Source: G963668655 sp963668655 (lineage in GTDB: Bacteria > Myxococcota_A > SURF-8). From it: a DNA stretch of 64,000 bases. The stretch spans positions 1-64,000 of the forward strand of contig CAXXPQ010000003.1 in the NCBI GenBank assembly GCA_963668655.2. Direction: 5' to 3'. Positions 17,437 through 26,300 of this stretch are shown here, piece after piece. Both the position numbers and the translations under genes were made by a program. The notes beneath the pieces were generated by a model. It did no database searches and was not told the DNA's origin. It saw nothing but the letters and a program-made list of their open reading frames with translations. Each line of letters begins with the position of its first letter. Position 1 is the stretch's first letter.

Positions 17437-18624
17437 TCAGCCTTCGAGATCCTCGGAATCCCAGAAGAAGTAGGGATTCTCGCGCGGATACGAAACCATC
17501 TGCACGGAAGGCTTCATGTTGATGGCCTTCAGGAAGTCGCGCATGCCGAGGCGGTTGATCAGCTCGCCGATACGCTCGCGCATCTTGCCGTTTTCATCCC
17601 ACCACTCCCAGATGAGTTCCATCAGGTCTTTGAACTCCTGGTAGGGATTTTCCATCTTGATGAAGGGAACCAGTACGTGGCTGAGCATGGCGCCTTCCAC
17701 GATGGGGGCTTTGGCGCCGATCAGCAGGGTCGCGCCGCGATCCTTGCCGGGAGCCACGGCTTTCGGCATCACGTTGATGCAGTGCATGCAGCGCGTGCAT
17801 TCGGCGTTGTTCACCGTCAGTTTCTTCGCGGCGGCGTCATAGCGCATGCAGCGGGTCGGGCACAGGAAGACCACTTCTTCCATGATATCCAGGCCCTTGT
17901 CGGCGTACTCGGCCACGGCTTCGTCGTTGATCTGGATGTCGTCGCGCCAGGTGCCGATGATGGACATGTCCGAACGGGCGATGGAAGCCACGCAGTCGTT
18001 CGGGCAGCCGGAGAATTTGAATTTGAACTTGTAGGGCCACATCGGGCGATGCAGCTCGTCCTGGAACTCGTGGGTCATGTTGTAGCAGGCATCCAGCGTG
18101 TCGTAACAGGCCCATTCGCAACGGGCCGGTCCAACGCAGGCGCTCGGCGTACGCAGAGCGGAACCGGAACCACCAAGATCCCAGCCCATGTCGGACAGTT
18201 CGTCGAAGGTGGGCTGCAGTTCCTCGGTGCGGGTTCCCAAAAGAACCATATCACCGGTGGATCCGTGCATGTTGGTCAGGCCGCTGCCGCGACGATCCCA
18301 CAGATCGCAGATCTGACGCAGAGCTTCGGACGTGTAAAACCAGCCCGCAGGCATGTTCACACGCAGGGTGTGGAAGTGCTGGACATTCGGGAACTGCTCC
18401 GGCAGGTCCGTGTAACGTCCGATGACGCCGCCACCGTAGGAGATAACGCCCACGATGCCGCCATGTTTCCAATGGCCGATTTTTTCCTTGTAGGAGACTT
18501 CGAGTTGGTGAAGAACATCGACGGCCATCTTGTTCTTTTCGCCCGCCCGTTTGATCTCCGAGACGAAACTTGGCCAAGGCCCCTTTTCGAGTTCATCAAG
18601 TAATGGAGTCTTCGTTTCCGGCAT
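17437..18624 (-). CDS. dsrA: DsrA, dissimilatory sulfite reductase alpha subunit
   Basis: A 395-residue protein with an ideal AAGGAGG site. Cysteines for the siroheme-linked cluster are in SACVGPARCEWAC (161-173) and SGCPNDC (205-211). The ferredoxin domain cysteines are in CPTRCMRY and AECTRCMHC (255-282). The segment GSTGDMVLLG and the C-terminal ENPYFFWDSEDLEG are typical of DsrA. With DsrB it forms the sulfite reductase. It is the first gene of the dsrAB transcript, with a 347-bp AT-rich gap upstream holding the dsrD terminator and a small dyad. In many sulfate reducers dsrD follows dsrB; here it lies upstream of dsrA instead. Confidence 0.96.
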   Translation of the reverse strand: MPETKTPLLDELEKGPWPSFVSEIKRAGEKNKMAVDVLHQLEVSYKEKIGHWKHGGIVGVISYGGGVIGRYTDLPEQFPNVQHFHTLRVNMPAGWFYTSEALRQICDLWDRRGSGLTNMHGSTGDMVLLGTRTEELQPTFDELSDMGWDLGGSGSALRTPSACVGPARCEWACYDTLDACYNMTHEFQDELHRPMWPYKFKFKFSGCPNDCVASIARSDMSIIGTWRDDIQINDEAVAEYADKGLDIMEEVVFLCPTRCMRYDAAAKKLTVNNAECTRCMHCINVMPKAVAPGKDRGATLLIGAKAPIVEGAMLSHVLVPFIKMENPYQEFKDLMELIWEWWDENGKMRERIGELINRLGMRDFLKAINMKPSVQMVSYPRENPYFFWDSEDLEG

Positions 18625-18813
18625 GGATCCTCCTTACCACGAAAGAGAGTTGGTTAATAAATGAACTGAGTCCTTCTCGTCACAATGGTTTTCCATTTTC
18701 AGCCTGGAAGCAAATAGCATATGCCTTTCCGTTCCGTCCAATAAAAAAAGAATATGATTGGTATAACGAAAATTATTGGGGGTATGCAAAAATATATAAA
18801 AAGTAACTATTTG

Positions 18814-18831
18814 ATATTACTACCGTAATAT
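18814..18831. promoter_or_regulatory. Inverted repeat in the dsrAB upstream region, possible operator
   Basis: A perfect 7-bp inverted repeat, ATATTAC-TACC-GTAATAT, lies about 190 bp upstream of the dsrA start in an AT-rich tract unlike the surrounding GC-rich coding DNA. The 4-nt gap and symmetry suit a dimeric regulator, but a chance AT-rich dyad is possible. No confident -35/-10 pair was found in 18625-18860. The remainder of the 18625-18971 gap holds only the dsrD terminator. Confidence 0.35.
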
Positions 18832-18903
18832 TATCCACCCTCGAAGTGAATGAGGAATCATTCTTTCCAGGTGCAGGATATTCACCATTCCTATCGGCAC
18901 CCT

Positions 18904-18955
18904 TACAAAAAGAAACGGCCTCCCAAGACATTCGGGAGACCGTTTCATTCTTTTT
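18904..18955. terminator. Terminator of the dsrD transcript
   Basis: A 12-bp stem with one mismatch (AAACGGCCTCCC at 18913-18924 with 18934-18945) is flanked by a T-rich run on the minus-strand exit (TTTCTTTTTG). It lies 27 bp after the dsrD stop, making dsrD transcriptionally separate from dsrAB. Confidence 0.85.
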
Positions 18956-18971
18956 GGGAATATCCAAGATC

Positions 18972-19202
18972 TTACTCGTGGAAATCCTCCGCGAGACAGA
19001 GCATGGTGGTGCTGCCGCTGGACCAGTACATGATGGTCTTGTCAACGGTGCAGTCATTGACCGCGTGCTGGATTTCCTTCTTCTCGTATCCTTCTTCCTT
19101 CATCGCCTTGACGACATCCTTCATGTAGAATTTTTTCTTGCCGCTCTTGGATTTCTGGTGAAAAAATTCAACGATTTTGGCTTTCAATTCTTCATTGCCC
19201 AT
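18972..19202 (-). CDS. dsrD: DsrD, small winged-helix activator of dissimilatory sulfite reductase
   Basis: A 76-residue protein with an AAGGAG site. The C-terminal YWSSGSTTM is the diagnostic DsrD motif, and the predicted helices (EELKAKIVEFFHQKS; MKDVVKAMKEEGYEKKE) fit its winged-helix fold. DsrD is found in sulfite-reducing Dsr systems rather than sulfur oxidisers and has been described as an allosteric activator of DsrAB. Here it sits upstream of dsrA with its own candidate promoter and terminator, not in the usual dsrABD order. This separates its expression from that of the enzyme. It is close to the siroheme synthesis genes, which lie upstream on the same strand. Confidence 0.94.
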   Translation of the reverse strand: MGNEELKAKIVEFFHQKSKSGKKKFYMKDVVKAMKEEGYEKKEIQHAVNDCTVDKTIMYWSSGSTTMLCLAEDFHE

Positions 19203-19263
19203 ATCAGGTCTCCTTATGCGAAGTGAAATGAAATGGAATTCCTGCCGATAATTCAGCTTTGAG

Positions 19264-19292
19264 TGTCTACCGCACTACCCTGGAAAAGTCAA
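19264..19292 (-). promoter_or_regulatory. Candidate promoter for dsrD
   Basis: On the minus strand TTGACT (19287-19292) is followed after 17 bp by TAGACA (19264-19269). The -35 is good, the -10 weak. It lies in the 134-bp gap between cobA-hemD and dsrD. Confidence 0.4.
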
Positions 19293-19336
19293 CACCTTTA
19301 CCAAATTCCTTTTGGGATTCCTTCAATAACCACCGG

Positions 19337-20884
19337 TTATGATGATGTGCCTGCGTCTTTCCGAATCAGTTTCTCGATCACCAGATTCACCATCTCGTCC
19401 ACATCCGGCAAATCGGGGACAACATCCGCGCGGGGGCCGATCTGCGCCAGGGCCTTGGCTGTTTTGCGGCCGACGCAGGCCCAGATGGGCGGGTTCTCCG
19501 CATGCGCCAACTGCGGCACGGAATTCATAACGGTGCGAACCCCCGTACCGGACAGGAATGTCACGGCGTCGGGGCGCCAGTGGGACAGTTTCACTTTCAA
19601 CCAGTCCAGATTCAAAGGCCGACTGTCGTATACCGAGACATGAACGGGAACGAATCCGAGCGCTTCCAGCGATTCCGGCAGACTGTCGTCGGCCGCCGAG
19701 GATCGGGGAAGCAATACCTTGGAGCCCGGCTCCAGCCCGCTTTGTCCCAGCACTTCTCCCAGCCGTTCGCCTCCCAGACGATCCGGCGTGCAATCCGCCA
19801 CCACGCCCCGTGAACGAAGCGAACGGATCACCGTCTTGCCCGCCGCCGCGATGGTATGGCCGGACAACCGGCGAACATCCATCCCTCTGTCCCGCATGGC
19901 CTTGAAGAACAGATCGACCGCCAGGGCGCTGGTAAAGGCGATACACGGAAATTCGTCGAGATTATCGACGGCCTGCATCAACTCCGCGTCGCCCTTTCTT
20001 GCGTCCGCGATAACCACGGGAATATCCAGGACTTCCGCCCCCAGCGAGCGCAAGCGGTCCACGGCGTCGTAGGTTGACTCCACCGCCCGGGTGAAAACGA
20101 TTTTCTTCCCGGCCAGAGGATGGCTCGGCAACCAGGCCAGTTCGTCGCCCAGGCGAACCACATCGCCCACCACCAGAATACCCGGCGGAATGACTCCGCC
20201 TTTGCGGATTTCCTCCGCAATCGTCCGGATCGTGGCTACGATGCGCCGCTGGGCGCCCGTGGTGGCCCGCTCCACCACCATGGTAGGAGTGTCCGGATCC
20301 ATCCCGGCGTCGATCAGCCGCTCCGCCACGTGTCCCGTGGAGGCCACGGCCATGTAAAACACCAGCGTGTGTCCCAGCCCGACCAGCGACTGCCAGGGAA
20401 GTTCCACCTCCCGGTCCTTGGCGAAGTGGCCCGTAACCAGCGTCACGCCCCGGCTGAGTTCGCGATGGGTGACCGGCACTCCGGCATAGGCGGAACCGGC
20501 GATGCCCGCCGTCACACCCGGAACGACCTCATACCGAATCCCCGCTTCCCGTAGATCGCGGCATTCCTCGCCCCCGCGTCCGAAAACGAAGGGATCGCCT
20601 CCCTTCAGCCGAACGACGTTCTTGCCTTCCTTCGCCAGGCGCACCAGGAGTTGATTGATCTCTTCTTGGGGAACGGCATGCTTGCCACTGGCTTTCCCAA
20701 CGAAAATCGTCTCTTTTCCGCTGGCCAACGCCACGAATTCGTCCGCCATCAGGTTATCGTAAACCAGAACGTCGCATTCATGAAGTTTACGCAGTCCTCG
20801 CACGGTCATCAGTCCCGGATCCCCGGGCCCCGCGCCCACCAGCGCCACCCAGCCGTTCGCCTGTTGTCGATCTTCGCCGGTCAC
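19337..20884 (-). CDS. cobA-hemD: Uroporphyrinogen-III C-methyltransferase / uroporphyrinogen-III synthase fusion
   Basis: A 515-residue two-domain enzyme. Residues 1 to about 255 are a SUMT: VALVGAGPGDPGLMTVRG at the start, RLKGGDPFVFGRGGEE, the VVPGVTAGIAGSAYAGVPVTHRE region, and GVTLVTGH. They methylate uroporphyrinogen III twice to precorrin-2 with S-adenosylmethionine. Residues about 260-505 are a HemD-type synthase (KIVFTRA, PCIAFTSALAVDLFF, TIAAAGKTV, VTFLSGTGVRTV) that closes hydroxymethylbilane to uroporphyrinogen III. The fusion is common in anaerobes. It overlaps the upstream sirC gene by 4 bp. Together they route tetrapyrrole to siroheme, the DsrAB cofactor whose genes lie downstream. 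Confidence 0.93.
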   Translation of the reverse strand: MTGEDRQQANGWVALVGAGPGDPGLMTVRGLRKLHECDVLVYDNLMADEFVALASGKETIFVGKASGKHAVPQEEINQLLVRLAKEGKNVVRLKGGDPFVFGRGGEECRDLREAGIRYEVVPGVTAGIAGSAYAGVPVTHRELSRGVTLVTGHFAKDREVELPWQSLVGLGHTLVFYMAVASTGHVAERLIDAGMDPDTPTMVVERATTGAQRRIVATIRTIAEEIRKGGVIPPGILVVGDVVRLGDELAWLPSHPLAGKKIVFTRAVESTYDAVDRLRSLGAEVLDIPVVIADARKGDAELMQAVDNLDEFPCIAFTSALAVDLFFKAMRDRGMDVRRLSGHTIAAAGKTVIRSLRSRGVVADCTPDRLGGERLGEVLGQSGLEPGSKVLLPRSSAADDSLPESLEALGFVPVHVSVYDSRPLNLDWLKVKLSHWRPDAVTFLSGTGVRTVMNSVPQLAHAENPPIWACVGRKTAKALAQIGPRADVVPDLPDVDEMVNLVIEKLIRKDAGTSS

Positions 20885-21549
20885 GGCCGCACCTCCTGGC
20901 AGTTGCTCGATTTTTGCAATAGCTCGTCCAGTTCCGCTTTCAGGTGGCTCTTGGCCTCCTCTGTTTTTCCGGAAAGCCAGAGCGATTTCGCTTCCGACCC
21001 GGCCAGCATCTCGGCCGCCCGGGAGACGTACTCGGGCCGTTCCGCCTTCACCCGTTCCCGAAGATCGCCGATGTAGGCGACGTAACCGGCCAGGGCTTCC
21101 GGAAGAATTTTCTCCAATTCTTTCCGAAGGTTCCGAGCCAGGGCCGGAGCGTTGCCTTCCGTGGAGATCGCCACGCGCAACGGAGCGCGATCCACCACCG
21201 AGGGAACGTGAAAATCACACAGATCGGGAACATCCACCACGTTGATGAAGACGCCCAACCGTGCGGCCGCACGATGGGCGGCCTCGTTCACTCCACGATC
21301 GGGGGTGGCCGCAACGGCCAGCCGCGCCCCGTCCATATCGCCGTCTTCAAAGGCTTTTTTCAAATAAACCACTTGTCCCCGATCGGCCATTTCCAAGAGA
21401 CGCGGATCGGCCTCGGGAGCGACGACGGTGACAGAAGCTCCGCAGTCCAGAAGCGCCCGGATCTTGCGTACCGCGACGCGCCCCGCGCCGACAACCATGA
21501 CCGGTTTGTGCTTCAGATTCAGAAAAAGAGGATAGAGTTTGCTGGACAA
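20881..21549 (-). CDS. sirC: Precorrin-2 dehydrogenase (siroheme synthase N-terminal type)
   Basis: The core begins LSSKLYPLFLNLKHKPVMVV, leading into the NAD-binding GAGRVAVRK. The segments VVAPEADPRLLEMA, VAATPDRGVNEAAHRAA and NVVDVPDLCDFHVPSVVDR are hallmark motifs of the SirC/Met8/CysG-N family, as is AISTEGNAPALARNLRKELE. The enzyme oxidises precorrin-2 to sirohydrochlorin and may also insert iron. The frame is open to 21723, but the extra 58 residues are unlike the family. I place the start at the TTG at 21549, which has GAAGGA upstream at a somewhat long distance; an ATG farther up remains possible. The end overlaps cobA-hemD by 4 bp (ATGA), implying coupling. Confidence 0.85.
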   Translation of the reverse strand: MSSKLYPLFLNLKHKPVMVVGAGRVAVRKIRALLDCGASVTVVAPEADPRLLEMADRGQVVYLKKAFEDGDMDGARLAVAATPDRGVNEAAHRAAARLGVFINVVDVPDLCDFHVPSVVDRAPLRVAISTEGNAPALARNLRKELEKILPEALAGYVAYIGDLRERVKAERPEYVSRAAEMLAGSEAKSLWLSGKTEEAKSHLKAELDELLQKSSNCQEVRP

Positions 21550-21774
21550 GGGTCGGAATTCCTTCGAGCGGTGGTCCAAATCCCGGGCAGGATATCTCTC
21601 TGAAAAAGGTTTGGCAAGGGAAAAGGGCAGACTTGCGGCTTGCGTGAAAACGGCGTTCGGCCGATTTCCGGAAATTTCCGCTTCCAATCGATTCATTTCC
21701 ATGCTATTGCATGCCATAAGCATCCAGGCAGGTTATACGATCCCGGGAAAACCAAGCGATTGAAGGAGTCGTCG

Positions 21775-23121
21775 ATGCGGAAAAACATTTGGAGCGCCTT
21801 CCATCTTGCCTTCCTGTCACTGATTTTCCTCCTTTTCATCATTGGCTGCGAAAGTGATGGGGAAACGAATCATTCGGATGGAGACGCGGATATCGACCCG
21901 GCCGAGACGGAACCCGAAACCGACGGAGACGCGGAGACGCCCTTCGAGGACGGAGACGCTTCGGAAACGGATCTCGAATTCGAAACCGATGGGGACCGGG
22001 AGGCGGAAGCGGACGCCTTCGACGTGGACACGGCGGTACTCGACGCCTACATCCTGGACCGGATGGAAGCGGGATTCATGCCCGCGGCATCCATCGCCGT
22101 TGTGAACGCCGAACGGCTCTGTTTCGCGAAAGGGTATGGATACGCCAATCTTGAAGATCGACAACTTGCGAATATGCATACGATTTTCATGCTGGCCTCC
22201 GTGTCCAAGACGTTCATCGCCACGGCGTTCATGCAGGCGGTGGAAGACGGCCTGTTGGATTTGGACGACCCCGTGAACGATCACCTTCCCTTCCCTGTGG
22301 TTCATCCCGGCCATCCGGACACGGCCATCACTCTGCGCATGCTGCTGACCCATACCTCCTCCATCAAGGACAACTGGGACGTTCTGCGCGCCGGATATAT
22401 GTCCGGTGACTGCCCGGTCGCCCTGGAGGATTCTCTGCGAGATTATCTGACACCGGATGGCGCCCATTACGACGCGGAAAAACATTTCCTGGACGACGAA
22501 CCTGGAAGCGTTCACAAATATTCGAATATCGGCGCGAGTCTGGCCGCCCTGGCCATTCAACACGTCTCCGGAAAGGATTTTCGCGAATTCACGGAAGAAC
22601 ACATCTTCCAGCCGCTCGGCATGAGCAACACCGGCTGGCGACTCCAGGACATCGACACCGACAATCTGGCCATGCCCTACCTGCATGACATGGACACCGG
22701 AGACCTCCTGCCCGAAGGACAGTACGGCTATCCGGACTACCCGTCAGGAGCCCTGCGGACCAGCTCGGTGCAACTGGCCCGCTTCCTGCGCGCCTACATC
22801 AACAACGGAGAGATGGACGGCGAGCGGATCCTGTCGGAAGCCTCCGTGGACGAAATCCGGCGCGTACAGTTTCCCGATCTGGACAACAACCAGGGATTGC
22901 TCTGGAATTACCGGGGCATGGGGCTGGACGAACGTTTCGGGCACGCGGGCAACGACGAAGGCGTAACCACGTACATGTACATCCGCGAAAGCGACCGAAT
23001 CGGCGTTATCGTGCTGACCAGCGGAGATACGGCTCAGGATCTCATCGCCTACATGGCGTTTTCCGAGATTTTCGATCGGGTCACGGAAGAAGCCGCCGGT
23101 CTTTGCGAACCGGTAGAGTGA
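21775..23121 (+). CDS. DGD lipoprotein with serine beta-lactamase-like hydrolase domain
   Basis: A 448-residue protein whose ATG follows GAAGGAG. The signal peptide ends at the lipobox LFIIGC (Cys25). Right after it comes an acidic linker rich in DGD and Glu (residues 27-82). The catalytic domain is of the class C beta-lactamase / esterase family: SVSK at 142-145 (SxxK nucleophile), the Tyr motif in HKYSNIGASL (YxN), and a C-terminal GHAGND in place of the usual KTG/HTG box. It is likely a periplasmic or surface esterase, peptidase or transpeptidase-like enzyme; true beta-lactamase activity is not implied. It diverges from sirC, with about 225 bp between the two start codons. It is the first of several lipoproteins with the same linker style. 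Confidence 0.85.
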   Translation: MRKNIWSAFHLAFLSLIFLLFIIGCESDGETNHSDGDADIDPAETEPETDGDAETPFEDGDASETDLEFETDGDREAEADAFDVDTAVLDAYILDRMEAGFMPAASIAVVNAERLCFAKGYGYANLEDRQLANMHTIFMLASVSKTFIATAFMQAVEDGLLDLDDPVNDHLPFPVVHPGHPDTAITLRMLLTHTSSIKDNWDVLRAGYMSGDCPVALEDSLRDYLTPDGAHYDAEKHFLDDEPGSVHKYSNIGASLAALAIQHVSGKDFREFTEEHIFQPLGMSNTGWRLQDIDTDNLAMPYLHDMDTGDLLPEGQYGYPDYPSGALRTSSVQLARFLRAYINNGEMDGERILSEASVDEIRRVQFPDLDNNQGLLWNYRGMGLDERFGHAGNDEGVTTYMYIRESDRIGVIVLTSGDTAQDLIAYMAFSEIFDRVTEEAAGLCEPVE

Positions 23122-23166
23122 TTCCGTTCCCTTCGCCGATCGTTTTCCCTTTTCTGAATTTGGCTT

Positions 23167-23247
23167 GAATTTTCCCGGGGGTTCTCCATCTCAAGTAAGG
23201 CAACGGACCGTTTTTCGCGTTTTCTCGACTTCTCCCGGGAAAAATTC
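23167..23247. repeat. Inverted repeat in the intergenic region before the large lipoprotein
   Basis: GAATTTTCCCGGG at 23167-23179 and CCCGGGAAAAATTC at 23234-23247 are inverted copies with one extra A, about 54 bp apart. The right arm abuts a TTGACA at 23248. They could form a long hairpin or flank a regulatory site. Confidence 0.5.
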
Positions 23248-23322
23248 TTGACAAGGCTGGGAAGACGTGAAGGATCATCAGCCCCTGGAAAGATCGATCA
23301 TTCATCATACAAGGTGGTGTCC

Positions 23323-26300
23323 ATGTCCAAATTCTCATTTTCCATGCTCTTTCTCCTTTCCCTGCTCTTCACCGCGGTTGGATGTTCTTCCGGCAGCGAC
23401 AGCGAGGATGTCACTGAATCCCTGGAAGATCGCATGCTGGCGGCCCTTGACTTCGAGGGAGGCAGCCTGAACGAAGCCGACGCTCCGCAAAGCAGCGATT
23501 CCGAAGACGCTCCCCGACTTTCCCAATTGCTCATGGCCGAAATTTTATGGCCGGGAAGCGGATTTTCCGTTGAATTGCAAAGCGATTTCGGAAATGAAGC
23601 CGATAAGATACGCGCGCGAATCCTTGCAAAAGGATTGGAAAGCGACGTGGAGAAAGCCATTGTCGCCGTCAAGGGAGCCAAGGGCCATCTGGAAGTCGGC
23701 GGCGTTCTTTCCTCCGGAATCATGACGCTTATCGGGCAGTTGAAGAACGATCCGGAGCTTTCCGGACATGACTTCGTGTTGCGTTTCGCGCTCCAGACCC
23801 GGGACGGCCTCACGGGCGCGTATCTCGAACATCGGGTATCGGTTTCGGACGGCGAAGGCCCCTCTGCCGAGGAAACCCTGGCCATGATCGACATCAACGG
23901 AGCGGAGACGAAAAACGCCCCCGCGCCCTCGGGAAGCGCGGAAGCCGACGCCCCGCAAATCGTCCGCCTCGACGCCCCGGCGGCCATCGCCTCGGAAGAT
24001 CACTACACCGTGAAATTGTTCAGCGATTTCACGGAGGAAGTTTCCGCCGCCATCCTGACTCTTCCCGGAAGCCAGAGTCACCTTTCCATCCCCGGGCGAC
24101 TGGAAAGCGGCGCGTTCCTCATTTCCGGCGGCTTTCTGGGACGTAATCTTCGGGTCGGAGACGTGCTGACCTTCCTCTGGGCCTTGCAGTCCGCCTCCGG
24201 CAAAACCGGCCGCTACCGAACGTGGGTGGTAGAAATCGTGGAGAATCCCACCGGAGCGGCGGACGGTGACGGAGAAATCGACGGAGATGAAGACACGGAT
24301 CCGGACATGGAGCCGGAAACGGACGGCGACCTGGAACCGGAAGCGGAGATCGAGCAAGACGTGGAGCCGGAAACCGAAAGCGACGGTGACATGGAAATCC
24401 CCCCCGATCCCGAAAACACCTGGGAGGATCCCGCCGCCGGGCTGGAGTGGCAGGACGCGCTCTCTCCCGCCGTCATGGCGTGGGACGAAGCGGAGGACTA
24501 CTGTGCCGGGCTCGCCTGGGCGGAACGGGATGACTGGTTTTTGCCGACCATCGACGAACTTCGAACCTTGGTGCGCGGCTGCACCGAAACCCAGCCCGGA
24601 GGCTATTGCGCCGTCAGTACGGATTGCGCGGAATTGTCCTGCTGGGCCGCGCTGGACTGCCTGGCCTGTTCCTCCTCCGACACCTGCTATTGGGATTCGG
24701 AACTGGCGGACGCCTGCGAGACGGCCTTCTGGTCGGCCACGGAACTTTCGGACGACGAATATTACGCCTGGGTGCTTAGCTACCGGGACGCCGGACTGGT
24801 CAACGAAAACAAGTCGTCGCTGCGAGCCGTCCGCTGCGCCCGCCACGCCGACATTACGGACGGTGACACGGAAGATGAGATCGAGAATGAGATTGAGCCG
24901 GAAATCGACGGAGACGACGAACCGGACACGGAAGACGAGCTTGAACCGGACGCCGAACCCGACGCGGAGGAAACGGAAACCCACGTGGCCCCGATCCTGG
25001 AATGCGGCTGCGAGACCACGGACGCCTGCTGCGACGGATGCCTGCCCGTCCATGATTTTCAGACCTGCGACGACGGCAACGCTCAGACCATGGAAGACGT
25101 GTGTTTCAACGGAGCCTGCACCGGGGTCTTGTCGAACTGCTCCGGCGAAACGGAAATCCGCACCTGTACGGATGGAGCGGCCGGAACCGCCTTCGATTAT
25201 TGCACGGAGGACGAATGCCTTTCCACGGACGCGCCCTGCGTGACGGCAATGCAGTGCCTGGACAGCGCGGAGCATACGGACTGCTGCACGAAGGATCAGG
25301 ATTGCTGCGGCAACGCCTACTGCGCCCTGGACGATGGAGAAGAATTCGGAAAATGTCTGCCGTCTCTGCGCCTGACCGGCCCCCGAGGAAATATCAAGGC
25401 AACGGTTTATTCGGAGGATGGCCGTTTTCTGGCGATGGCTTCCGATGACTTCGGCACCCACGAAGGCGTGCGCGTGTTCGTTTACGAGGCCGACAGCGGA
25501 CGCTTGCTTCAGAGCCTGATGGTTGCTCCGTATATCCTGCACAATCTGGCCTTCGGAAGGGGTATGAACGCCCACCTTCTGGCCACGTCCTCGGAAGGAA
25601 CCGCCTACGCGGACTATTTCCACGGCCGCATCGCCGTCTGGAACGTCCTGACCGGCCAGTTGATCCACGATCAGGATGTGGGACAGGACAGAGACGGGCT
25701 GCGCGTGGCCTGGTCGCCCAGCGGCAACCGTCTGGCCGAGGCTTTCTGCGCCTCGACCGGTTTTACGTGTTATTCCGGGACCGTCAACGTCTACAGCGTC
25801 GCCGACGAAACGCTCACACCGCTTTCCAACTTCGCATTCTCCACAGCCAGCACGGGCGCCATGGAGTTTCTGGACGACGACCACCTGCTCTTCGGCTACG
25901 CCAGCGAAAACAACCCCACCAACGGCGTCGCTCAGATCGGAATCTACGACATCACCCAGGCCACGCCCACGCAGACGGCCACCTGGCACGCCAACGACGG
26001 CGACGGCGTGAATCCGCCGACCCTTACGTCGCTCCTGCCCCTGAACGGAACCGCCGGAAACGTTGTGTTGGGCACCGCCCGGGACAACCGCATCTCCGTC
26101 CACGACATCACCGCCGGCACGACCACCTATCCCATCGACAATGGAGGCTACGCCGTTACCGCCATGGCGCAGAACGACAGCGGCACGCTTCTGGCCCTCT
26201 CCCTGGCGGACACGTATTATCGTAGGGTGAAGGTCTTCAATACCTCCGACTGGACGGAGCGCCACGAACTGAGATATTTACCTGATTTCGACAACGACGG

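Noticed and set aside
16261..18603. A 780-codon open frame on the plus strand across dsrA and dsrB
   Set aside because: It is antisense to dsrB and dsrA, whose conserved cysteine motifs are certain; it has a shadow-type composition (His, Arg, Val rich) and no recognisable domain.
7975..19202. Oxidative-type (reverse) Dsr system
   Set aside because: dsrD is present and dsrEFH and dsrL are absent from the window; the balance favours reduction, with phylogeny needed for proof.
20881..21723. Full-length start of sirC at 21723
   Set aside because: The first 58 residues are unlike precorrin-2 dehydrogenases and overlap the promoter region of the divergent lipoprotein gene; the TTG at 21549 fits the family start better.
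23545..26265. A 906-codon minus-strand open frame opposite the propeller lipoprotein
   Set aside because: Antisense shadow of a recognisable multidomain lipoprotein.
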